Under the pieces are notes generated by a model. It worked only from the letters and a program-made list of their open reading frames with translations. It ran no database searches and was not told the origin of the DNA. Source: Lingula anatina (lineage: Eukaryota > Brachiopoda > Lingulata > Lingulida > Lingulidae). Taken from it: DNA of 64,000 bases. The stretch's first letter is position 1, and every line of letters starts with the position of its first letter. Shown here piece after piece: positions 34,601-43,945 of the stretch. Position numbers and translations under genes: made by a program. The stretch spans positions 608,038 to 672,037 of the forward strand of contig NW_019775791.1 of the NCBI RefSeq assembly GCF_001039355.2. Direction: 5' to 3'.

Positions 34601-36651
34601 CCGAGGAATAAGAGTCTGTTGCCCTTTTCATCTAAACCAACAAAATCGTGTTCTGAAATTTAAAAGCTATTCATTATTTACTGTTAAAAGAAAACTTGAT
34701 CTGGTGCTCCAAATATGATGATCAAATACGTAAAAAATATCAGTAAAAGTTACCACCATATATAACTGATTTAGTCAAACATTATAGCCCTCAAAGATCC
34801 CTGAGGTCTGGTGACAAACTTTTACTGAAAGTTCCAAAATCAAGGTTAAAATCATATGGTGACATATCATTTTGTGTAGCTGCACCAGTAGAGTGGAATA
34901 AGTTGCCAATTTTTATTAGACAAATAGAATCACAAGAATCTTTTAAAAAGGGATTAAAAACTCATATTTTTAAGACATTTTATTCATGAATCTTAAATTT
35001 TATAATTTTAAAGAAACCTTGGATTTTTTACTTTTAATTACTGTTTATTACAATTAAGTTAGTTTAGCTCTTATTTATATAAAATATATCTTAACCATTT
35101 TTATCTATAAACTTCTTTGTATTTTATGTTGTACAGTCTATTGAACATTTTATGGATTTTAGACTTGAAATAAATATATTATTATTATTATTATTATATT
35201 ACCAATCATACAAAATATTTGACAAATATAACACTGCCACATTTGTGTCATGCTTATAATATGCTATTTTCAGAAACAGGGCAATTTCCACATAGTACCC
35301 ATTTTTCTCTTGGACTTGGTCCCTGGTGCTGTGAGTTCTGTGAAAGTTTCTGGCGCCACAGACATCAGAGTGGTGACGGTGGCGTCATATGTACGGTGAA
35401 CATCAGCCAGGGCATTCAGAGGAAAATCCACAATGAGGTCACAGCTTATTATCAGCAAATCAGTCTGAAGATGATCAGAGAGAAAGGCATTTATTGGCTA
35501 GATATCTGAAGATGAACAGAAAGAAATGACTCTATTGGCCAGACAGGTTTTGATATTATATGCAAGTTTGTACCAACTTGTTACATTTACTATATCTCAA
35601 ATAGTAGAAAACTGAAAAGATAAAGCAAAGAGAAAATCTTTTAATTTCAAACATGTATCCTACTATGGGAAATTACATATACAACATAAAAAAACTTGAC
35701 TAATCTATTTCCAGCTTACTGTTATTTTATCTTTAATGTGTCTCAGAGAGTCACATGTTCCCCAGTCTTCATCATCTGGCACCTCAACGAAGTCCAGGTT
35801 TAACTTCACCTCGCACATCTGCAGTGCCCTCTCTATCTCTGCTTTGAAATATGCAGGGACAATGATAATGGCATCTACAACAAAATTAAATACGTGTGAA
35901 ACATTTATATTCATCAAGCTTATATTTCAATAACAAACGAGAAATAATTGAGATTTTGCCATGAAAAAGAGTAAGTTTTCAAATTTCTCTGGAATCCTTA
36001 GCAATTTTCTTCTACGTATCATATATAACTCTATGAGGTTAAAAATATAAATCTGAACAATTTTTCTACTGTCTTTACACAGGGGCGGATCCAGAGATAT
36101 TTTCTGACAGTCTTCCGTATTTTCTTTGTTGATCCATCCTTAATTTTTGACTGTCTTCCAACAGAAAAAATCAGATACCTGTCAATGAAAACTTGAAAAT
36201 CTGACCGTCTTCCGGAAGACCCAGAAGACGGCCTAAATCCGCCCCTGTTACATCATGAGAACACTTGCATGAATTCAATGTCTAAGAATGCAATTTTTGA
36301 GTTTGTAGTTACTTAAAGATGTAACATGTTGTTTGACATATGCGCTTGCTATCTATACCAAATCTAGGAAAGTTCAAGAACAATGGCAATCTTGCATATT
36401 ATCCTATTATGTTTATTTTTTAATTATAGTTATCATCTTTTTCAATCAAGGGCATTCCCGTGTGGCCATATAAGGGGAGGGGGGTCACCTTGTGTTTTAC
36501 CTTCAAATCCAGATCTTTCCAACAAGTTGATAGGATACCAAACCATTGGCAGATTTCCAATAGGAAGCAGTGCTTTAGGTATCTTAGCTGTCAGGTCTGT
36601 CATCCTGGAGCCCTTTCCTCCTGCCATGATCACTGCCTGAAACTCCGCCAT
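31657..36651 (-). CDS. EIF2B3: translation initiation factor eIF2B subunit gamma (11 coding exons, 459 aa)
   Basis: Coding exons in transcript order: 36651-36501, 35874-35720, 35464-35299, 34652-34547, 34361-34272, 33979-33849, 33487-33297, 33037-32954, 32592-32444, 32206-32103, 31709-31657. All are GT-AG, and the phases close to 1380 nt. eIF2B is the guanine-nucleotide exchange factor for eIF2; gamma belongs to its catalytic gamma-epsilon pair. The N-terminus ([20 protein letters not shown]) is the nucleotidyltransferase-like signature. SCDLI and [11 protein letters not shown] follow as in human. Exons 9-10 ([28 protein letters not shown]) form the left-handed beta-helix. The last exon encodes NEVIV and ends at TAG. 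The human protein is 452 aa. A non-coding exon probably precedes (donor at 37027, acceptor before 36670). Introns contain a MITE, a LINE fragment and a partial exon copy. Confidence 0.95.
31909..31970 (-). pseudogene. partial duplicate of EIF2B3 coding exon 10 (possible alternative exon)
   Basis: In the intron between exons 10 and 11, this segment resembles the 3' part of exon 10 and its downstream intron; the similarity continues past the donor into GTAAGATA. It has an acceptor (CTCTTCAG), 62 open bases coding [20 protein letters not shown], and a GTAAGA donor. It enters in phase 2 and leaves in phase 1, exactly as exon 10 does. It could replace exon 10 but cannot be added to it without a frameshift. 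It lacks the first half of the beta-helix coil, so it may equally be a decayed copy. Confidence 0.6.
34747..35200 (+). mobile_element. 5'-truncated LINE, reverse-transcriptase C-terminal tail
   Basis: An open frame of 80 codons (34747-34989) reads as the very C-terminus of a non-LTR retrotransposon reverse transcriptase. It contains [20 protein letters not shown], then [11 protein letters not shown] and [10 protein letters not shown] before the stop. A short AT-rich 3' tail follows and ends in ATT repeats (about 35177-35197), as in several LINE clades. The insert fills most of EIF2B3 intron 3 (34653-35298), in antisense to the gene. It is 5'-truncated and not autonomous. I do not assign the clade. 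Confidence 0.85.
36080..36247. mobile_element. 168-bp MITE with GGGGCGGAT terminal repeats
   Basis: It begins CAGGGGCGGATCCAG and ends with the inverted form CTAAATCCGCCCCTG. A 5-bp TTACA direct repeat flanks it (36075-36079 and 36248-36252), consistent with a target-site duplication. The interior has three diverged GTCTTCC repeats and no ORF. It lies in EIF2B3 intron 1. The end sequence resembles that of the element at 42726-42972. Confidence 0.85.
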
Positions 36652-37027
36652 GTCTGGAGTAAAAATATGGCTGGAAGTCAACCTGGAAACAAGTGGTTAG
36701 GACATTATTGTTACCCTACAATAGGCTACATTAAAAATTAAAGAATATGGTTTAAAACTGGGGAAAATCCTATTAAAAGTGCAATGCATTCGATGGCAAT
36801 ATCAACACACTGTGGCAAATATTGCTGAATCAAGGAGGTTTGAATACAGCACTAAGATTTCGAAATCGTTTTCTGAAGTTAAATTTTCGATATTCATAAT
36901 CAGATGTCGAAATCCATATTGTCATATTGAACATTTATTTCCGAATATCTTACACGAGAACAAAAATGAAAATGTGTGTGAAATAGGGGAACGGTCTCCT
37001 AGTGTCGTGAGAAATAATGTCACTCAC

Positions 37028-37120
37028 CTGCTCCTAATTCCGGAGTTTGAATGTCAGCAGCTTTCAACAATCTGGAAAACGTGGGACAAAATATGACTGA
37101 TCGCAGGTGGGTACTTATCA
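37028..37120 (-). other. EIF2B3: probable 5' non-coding exon of EIF2B3
   Basis: On the minus strand the donor GAGCAG|GTGAGT (exon end 37028) matches consensus well. It pairs with an acceptor CTTCCAG that starts the next exon at 36670, 19 bases before the EIF2B3 ATG. The upstream boundary is unknown, so 37120 is only a guess. Confidence 0.45.
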
Positions 37121-37314
37121 AACCCTTCAGCCGTCGTAACCGGTAGAATAAATGCCGAACTGAGGATATTTTAAAGAAGTTTTATATAAAGTGAGCATGA
37201 ATTTAGATATTCACATTAAATGCTTATATAGTAATATTCTATTGATCAGCATATATTTTGCACTCTTGTATTATTGTCGTAAAAGTGACGACTTCAAGTA
37301 CTGAGTACGTCAAG
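37029..37314. promoter_or_regulatory. probable bidirectional promoter of EIF2B3 and the ASB gene
   Basis: The inferred 5' non-coding exons of the two divergent genes are separated by less than about 300 bases. No TATA box is convincing in a suitable position. Both transcription starts are inferred from splice sites, not observed. Confidence 0.4.
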
Positions 37315-37804
37315 ATGCTGCTGCAGCAAAGTAGAAAAAAATTGCAAATAAATCGACTTACTGCGTCTGTAACACATGGCATCATGAGTAAGTTATTTAA
37401 CGGAAAAAATAATAGTTTTTCAAAGAATTAACAGTGGTTTGCCATCTTATGGAGTCTGTATACCTCGAGTTAATTTATTCATGCATGTCTTCCAATGTCA
37501 CTGGAAGGTGATTCTGAAATGCTAGAAAATTATCTGGTATGCATTTAAAAGGCAACGTGCGTTAAGATTTTCTAACAATACAGTGTTTTTACTGCGTTAA
37601 TAATGAATATTGGTGTCTATTTTCATTTAGTTATTGTTACAAATAATACAAAACTATGTCCCTAATGTCAGATGTATGAAAAATATGCCCAAACTGTAAA
37701 ATATGGCGTCAGTAGTTTAATAGTTTAATACTGTTATATTGCTTGATCATTTGTTGTCTTTATTGATTTCAGATATTAGAGATACTTGTTATGGACTTGA
37801 GTGA
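37315..37804 (+). other. predicted spliced 5' leader of the ASB gene with upstream ORF
   Basis: A GTAAGT donor at 37388 and a TTTCAG acceptor (exon start 37773) define a 385-base leader intron. Joining the exons creates a 34-codon upstream ORF from ATG 37315 to TGA 37802-37804. Further short ATG frames start at 37376 (ATG GCA TCA TGA) and 37791 (12 codons to TAA 37827). The main ATG is at 37841, so ribosomes would meet several upstream starts. The intron is predicted from consensus only. Confidence 0.45.
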
Positions 37805-37840
37805 AGATAGTGACCACCATAACAGGTAAAATAAGAAGGC

Positions 37841-39043
37841 ATGTCACGGGTTGTTATTGTACCAGTAGGTAATGATGAAAGCATTGCCGTCCTCGTCTCT
37901 CAGAACAACGTAAGCGGACTAGAGCAGCTCTGGCAGAGTGGACAGATATGTTTTGGAGCAAAGACGACAGAAGGAGGTTGCTCTAACCCAGACTGCAATG
38001 CCAGAGAACATGGAGAAGACCTGATATGGGCCGCAGTACAGTATGGGCATTGTGATGTGATCCGCTGGTTGATAAGTCATGGTGCTAACCTGGCTGTGGG
38101 GAACTCACGAGATCACTGGAAGAGACAGCCTGTCCACTTTGCAGCCTGTGACGGTCACATTCCACTGCTGCAGGTGTTATTAACCTCTGGTGTTAATGTA
38201 AACACACTGGATGCTGAGGAGAGGACACCATTACATTGGGCGGCTACATTTGGTCAACATGAAGTCGCCAAATACCTCATCAGCTGTGGTGCTAATGTCA
38301 ATATAGATGCGGCACAGAATAATGGGTTCACCCCCCTCCATGCTGCAGCGTGTTTAGGGCACACTAAACTATGCAAGCTGTTTCTAGAGCATGGAGCAGC
38401 AATCAATGAGGCAGATAAGGACGGCTGGACAACACTCCACGTAGCTTCGTGTTACTACTATCCAGATATAGTCAAATTGTTACTGGATCATGGAGCCAGT
38501 GTGAACCAGGAAACCGTAGACAAACAAACAGCTCTACATATCTGTGTAGAGAACCGTGACACAGTCCTAGCAGGTATGCTGATAGAGGCTGGGGTGGCTC
38601 TGAATTTGAAAGATAAAAGAGGCTACACTGCCTTACACTGGGCTGTGTACCATGACAAAATACTGATGGTGAAATATTTGATCAACTATGGGGCTGACCT
38701 GAACACTGTGAATGAGAAACAGCAGGGTTTGCTGGAGACGGCGCTAACACAGGCAGACACCAACATGATCCAGCTTCTTCATGCTGCAGGAGCCAATATT
38801 TATCCTGAACTAAATTCCCATAACCATATCCAACAAATACATACTCTTCGACAGTTTGAAAATAATTGCTATGTATCTATCAATAGAAATGTTATTGAAG
38901 CATTAGCAACTAACCCACGTAAACTTCAAGAGTTGTGTTCCTTGAGAATCAGGTCTTGTCTGAAACCCAACTACCAGCAACAAGTTCGGTTTCTTCCATT
39001 GCCAGCTGAGATGAAGTCTTATGTTGCATTAAAACATTTGTGA
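37841..39043 (+). CDS. ankyrin repeat and SOCS box protein (ASB family, 400 aa)
   Basis: One uninterrupted 400-codon frame. About eight ankyrin repeats run from residue 58 to 330, with recurring TPLHWAA, GHTKLCKLFLEHGA and DIVKLLLDHGASVN type motifs. The last 40 residues form a SOCS box: LQELCSLRIRSCL fits the elongin BC-box and LPLP fits the Cul5-box. ASB proteins are substrate receptors of elongin BC/Cullin-5/Rbx2 ubiquitin ligases; the ankyrin stack binds the substrate. ATG 37841 follows an in-frame TAA nine bases upstream, so the start is firm. A polyadenylation signal AATAAA lies at 39253-39258. The CDS lacks introns, unlike its neighbours, so an ancestral retrocopy is possible. I cannot match it to a particular vertebrate ASB number. 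Confidence 0.92.
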   Translation: MSRVVIVPVGNDESIAVLVSQNNVSGLEQLWQSGQICFGAKTTEGGCSNPDCNAREHGEDLIWAAVQYGHCDVIRWLISHGANLAVGNSRDHWKRQPVHFAACDGHIPLLQVLLTSGVNVNTLDAEERTPLHWAATFGQHEVAKYLISCGANVNIDAAQNNGFTPLHAAACLGHTKLCKLFLEHGAAINEADKDGWTTLHVASCYYYPDIVKLLLDHGASVNQETVDKQTALHICVENRDTVLAGMLIEAGVALNLKDKRGYTALHWAVYHDKILMVKYLINYGADLNTVNEKQQGLLETALTQADTNMIQLLHAAGANIYPELNSHNHIQQIHTLRQFENNCYVSINRNVIEALATNPRKLQELCSLRIRSCLKPNYQQQVRFLPLPAEMKSYVALKHL

Positions 39044-39509
39044 AGTCTTTAAACAATTATATTTTTTAGTGAGATGAGGTATTATTATTGTTTCATTGAT
39101 TTTAAAGCATAATTAATTCACAGAGAAAGAACATGTTGTCCAATATATTTAAAGAATTAGAAAATATTAGCTAACTGAAAGACAAGATTCATGGGATTTT
39201 TTGGTAATTTGTTCATTCCGTAAATATGTGAGCTCTTAACTGAAAGAATGATAATAAACACAAGAGGTAGTCAACACCTTCACTACCTTTTATTTACTTT
39301 ATGGTAAATATGACTCCTTTTTTGCATCACTGGTAATAATCGCCAAATGACTTTCAACATATTGGAAAAAATAAAGAATAGAGACTGCCCACAATTGTAT
39401 CCTGCATTATTTATTATAACCAGATTCCACATATTCCAAAAATAAAAACTATGTAGGCTTATTTGTTCATGGAGGCTGTTATTGTGCACACTTGTGTAAT
39501 GTTTGTGTG

Positions 39510-39617
39510 GAGGAGAGAGAATGTTGAGAGCAAGAGAGAGAGGGGTGGAAGAGAGAATGGTTCAGAGAGCAAGAGAGATGGAGAGAGAGAGAGGAGGGGG
39601 AAGGAAGATGGAGAGAT
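39510..39617. repeat. GA-rich low-complexity tract
   Basis: Purine-rich imperfect GAGAGA and GGGGAAGGAAG sequence of about 110 bases. The antisense Ser/Leu/Pro-rich frame through it is an artefact. Confidence 0.85.
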
Positions 39618-42600
39618 GTGCAGCCTCTCAGTATAGAACACGAAGTAATTATAGATATTGATATTAATCGATGTTTCCTAAAGTTTTGGAGTGGATATCA
39701 ACAGTAGACTAAATTCGCTTTTTAAGGCAGCTTTCTCCACTCTGCTTAATAATGAAATTTTCTACATTGCTTTAAATGTGACATATTTTAGTCATTAGAA
39801 CTGGGTCTCATCAGACTTTTAAAACAGGAATAAATCATACATCCAACGTCACGAACGGTCTCTTATCACAGTAAACTACCAGTGCTGCAACAGAGAGCGG
39901 TAATTGTGGTAGATGTGCCGCTTAATTGGACAAACGCAATCTGAACGGCAACTGCATTTGCAGCGGTTTTCTGAGTGTTGTCTATTACGCCTTTTGCCCT
40001 GAACATTATCGATTTCTTTATAACGTCCTATTAGGGAAAGTCCTTGTTCTCTCATAAACTGACACGGTGAAAATTTATCACCAAATTGGATTCCTATTTT
40101 TAAGATTGCCCACGCTCGAGTGTATGGTCTTAATGATCAAAATAACGCCACTTTGTCCTATCAATCGAGGATAAATTCTGATGAATTCAACACTAAAATG
40201 AAAAAGACGCCTTTTATTTTTATTCATTTACCTCTCCAAGTGGAACAATCAGCTCCTGGGCCTAACAATTTATCAATTAAACGCTGCCAGTTCAGTCACG
40301 GTCACACGCACATACACTGAATTGTTTAAGTTTTAAATGGCTGGAAATGCCTACATTAAGTGGGGATTATTATTGATACCTACATAAGATACTGAAGCAT
40401 TCTAAGTTTTTTACCACACATGCAGTGGGAGACCAAGAGCCAGTCAAATGGGGGTTTTAAAAAATTTACAGGAGTTTACAAATTGCACTTGTTGGCTGCA
40501 TTTTCTAGTTTATTTAATAAAATATTTAAGAAAAACGGCGTGGTACTTGGCAGTGAACAGGAGAACAGGCCACTTCCTCGTCAAATATCTGGACAGTTAG
40601 ATCTGATATCAGAGTGGAGTTGAGTAGAAACAGCCCTGACTCCCACACGAGCAGAAATAAAGACAAAAAAGAATAGAAATAATTCCGCCAAGGGTAGGTG
40701 CTACATCCATGCATCCTCTCTGAAACACGTTTCCACAATGTTTATTTACCGTGCAGAATGAAAATGAAATCGTCGCAATGAACAGATTAGTAATCTTATG
40801 AAGTTATTGTTTCCCTCCCAGCAAGGCGCCCTCCAATACCGCAGAGCTAAGGAGGCAGGTTTCCGTGCAGCCAGAATTATTTTTTTCACTTCACAGAATA
40901 TTTTACCGACCAAATAAAACCGTGGGAAGTGTCCTTCCTGAGGATCGGTGTATTACAAAATTGACTGATTACGTTGCACATCTATTTATTTACTTCCTGT
41001 AATTTCTATTTGATTCAGATATTTGCATTTCTGTGAGTCATGTCATTACTTCACACTATTTCTGAGAACACAAATTAGCTAAGACGAACATGTACACGTA
41101 CAAAAGAGAATTCATGTGTATAAAACATAATAAAGATAAGATAATTCACCGTTTCCCTGTAAACAAAATCTGTTTTGATTTCAGCAACTTAGAGAGCCAG
41201 TTTGTGACATTGAATACCAACGTCCAAAGTAGAGACCCTCAGTATAAATATACTTTCAAGTTGAAACTTAAATCAAACATAACTGTCAGCTGTTACCCTT
41301 TGTGGAAGGGAAACAAGAATACTGTCCCATCTCCTTTTAAAATTATTTAAACTAACTGTTACTACTTTCAGAGGAATTTGAGTTTTTTCTCAGACCCTGA
41401 AGACAAAACTGATGGTAGAAGGAACAGCATGATGTCAATGAGATGTGAGACTTTTCCAAATAACAGATAACAATTGCCGAAATGTTGGCCCCCCTTTCTA
41501 TATCATATGAATCAGCAATATGATATAAAATAACATTGAGGGGGAAACAGGCAAAACTTAGGGGATGAAATAATGGCCCCCCATTTTATAACTCCATAAT
41601 TCCCAATGGATGTTCATGTATAAGACATCATGAAAGTGATAAAGGAAGTCTGGCTCTGTGATTTCTCTCTTGATTTAAGCATCGGAACCATCTTCGGAGA
41701 ATGATGAATTATTTTCAGAACACTCTTGGGAAGAGATTCCGGCATTAAGCCAGTCTTGGCAGACGACATTGTGCAGAGCGGCTTGAAAAGGAAGGTCGCC
41801 AGTCGTTCACACTCCCACACTTATCTGGCAGGGATTGCTTGAAATGTCTGCTTTTAATTTATCATATTTTTTTTCACTAGTTTAGAACACTTGTCTAAGA
41901 AACATTGCACTTACTGGGATATATCAACGCTATCAACAGATAACTGAATTATACGTTTATATCGTCATCTCAAAGACAATCCAAGCAGCCGAAATCGTGG
42001 CAATGAATGGTCAGTTTTCAACATTTGGTTGCTTATGTTATTTTATCACAAACTAACATGGGTATCATAAAATAATATATTTGACAAATAAACATTTGCG
42101 AACTAATATCGCTTCCAAACTTTTGAGCTTATTACAAAAATCATCTACATTTTTCAGTCGGTACACCCTAGGCCCTGCACTTTTCAGAAAAAAATTAAAA
42201 AAAAAATGAAAACTATATTTGTATTTTTTGTCCTATAAAGATACAGCATGTTGCTAAAAAAGACTTCTTCGAGATAAACTATGAAAAAAATCAGTCCAGA
42301 ATCAAAGCTTTTATCTTATATGAAGCAATACGAGTAATATTGCGCAAAGAAATATCATAAGGACAACCGGAGGGTTTGGGAAACATCATGCACAATTTTG
42401 ATTTTTTGAAACATCTTTTTTCTTGCTATATGTGACTAAAGTTTCAATCCTTAGGTCATGGTACTTTTACATTGGTATTCTGATCTGTCTATTTATGACC
42501 GACATTTATTCATCAGACACAGCTTTGATTCCTTCCTAAGATGGGTAGAAATATGAATATGGAAGTTTAGGACTAGGTTTTCAGACATGCTTAGTCTAAT

Positions 42601-42725
42601 CAGATACATGAAAACATGTTGAAAACAACGCGTTCAGACACAGCGTGGACGCTTTCAGAACACGAATATCGTGTTACTTCTGTTTCAGTACTTAAGAAGT
42701 CGTGTTATAGACATATCATACATAA

Positions 42726-42972
42726 GTGGCGGATTTAGGGGGTGTCAGGGGGGTCCTGACCCCCTCCCCCTTCGATTTCTGAAAAAATTACACCAATGCT
42801 CCCCTCTTGAATTCAGGATTTTGACTAGCTGAATCATAGTTTGAAACCGGACCAATTGGCACCGTTCGCCCTCTAAAATACCAAAACTTTACGGGAGCCT
42901 TCGAATCCCACGCCAAAGGGGGGAGGGGGGTCTTGGACCCCCCCTTCAAATAATCCTGGGGATCCGACCCTG
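42726..42972. mobile_element. foldback element related to the GGCGGAT-type MITE
   Basis: It starts GTGGCGGATTTAGGGGG and ends CCTGGGGATCCGACCCTG, imperfect inverted ends resembling those of the element at 36080-36247. Inside are two G/C-rich self-complementary stretches (around 42740-42775 and 42915-42955). No clear target-site duplication is visible. The minus-strand frame through it has no protein character that I recognise. Confidence 0.6.
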
Positions 42973-43529
42973 TACGTGTAGCACTAACACTTTGCTCCTT
43001 CAATGGTTTCAAACCTGATGATGATGGAATAAAGACGAACCGTTCTTTGCTATTGTATAACATGGCTGAATTTCACAGGCTGAGACAGAAAAGGCAATTG
43101 CTTCCCTGGAATTTTCCTGGAACAGTTTCATTTTCAGGACTCGCCCCAGGGGGTTTGTTTGGGCGTCCCTGGCTGGTGACCGTTTGCTTTGTCATTGTCC
43201 AACCCCTGGCTAAAGGACTGCTGACATCTTTTTCACAATTGTAATTATTTTACGTTAGAGGTTGTGTTTGCTTAGAATGTTTCTAACATCAGATAGGCTG
43301 CAGCAGATATGTAAATTTGCCTTTCTCTTTGATGTGATAACACGGCATGGTAATTATACAAAATAAAATCAATTTCGATGCATTCTATCAATTTGATTTT
43401 GATATCATATTGCATTCTGCCTGGACTTCCGTATTGCAACCTGAAACCAACCAAAAATTCTGAAGAGCCAACACTGCTTTTTTCACACCACAGTTGCTCA
43501 CATAAGAATGTTATACTTTTTCTGTGTCA

Positions 43530-43945
43530 GATATTTGTATGTAAAGATATCCATCATCGCGACTCAGATGTATACTTTACAAAACAACAAAAAAGAACAG
43601 AGTTTTTCTATTATATGTGAATGCAACCTCAAAAATGCACCCAGACAATAAATCTTCAGCTTACAGCGATGTAAACAGTAACGTGATTCCTGCACTTGAA
43701 ATTTAGTTCTTTATTTTGTCCAAGTAATGTAGATGTACAATACTGGAGAAATGTTTTCTCAGCCATAGAAATTCGTGTATAAAATATATCCATCAGGATT
43801 GAGACGTATTCTGTAAAAATCTGATTTTGGTAATGACATGTAAATGGAATCTCAGAAAGTTTTCAGCATACAGCGATATAAACGGATATTGGATTTCATC
43901 ACTTTTCTATGTTGTCCAAATACTTGTACAAAACTTGACAAAATT
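43530..43945. repeat. old diverged tandem duplication, period ~250 bp
   Basis: Blocks at 43536-43745 recur in the same order at 43783-43945: ATATCCATCA, then a GACTCAGATGTATA/GAGACGTATTCTG block, then CTTCAGC(T/A)TACAGCGAT(G/A)TAAAC, then TTGTCCAA. Identity is well below perfect, so the duplication is ancient or the unit is a decayed repeat. Confidence 0.6.
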
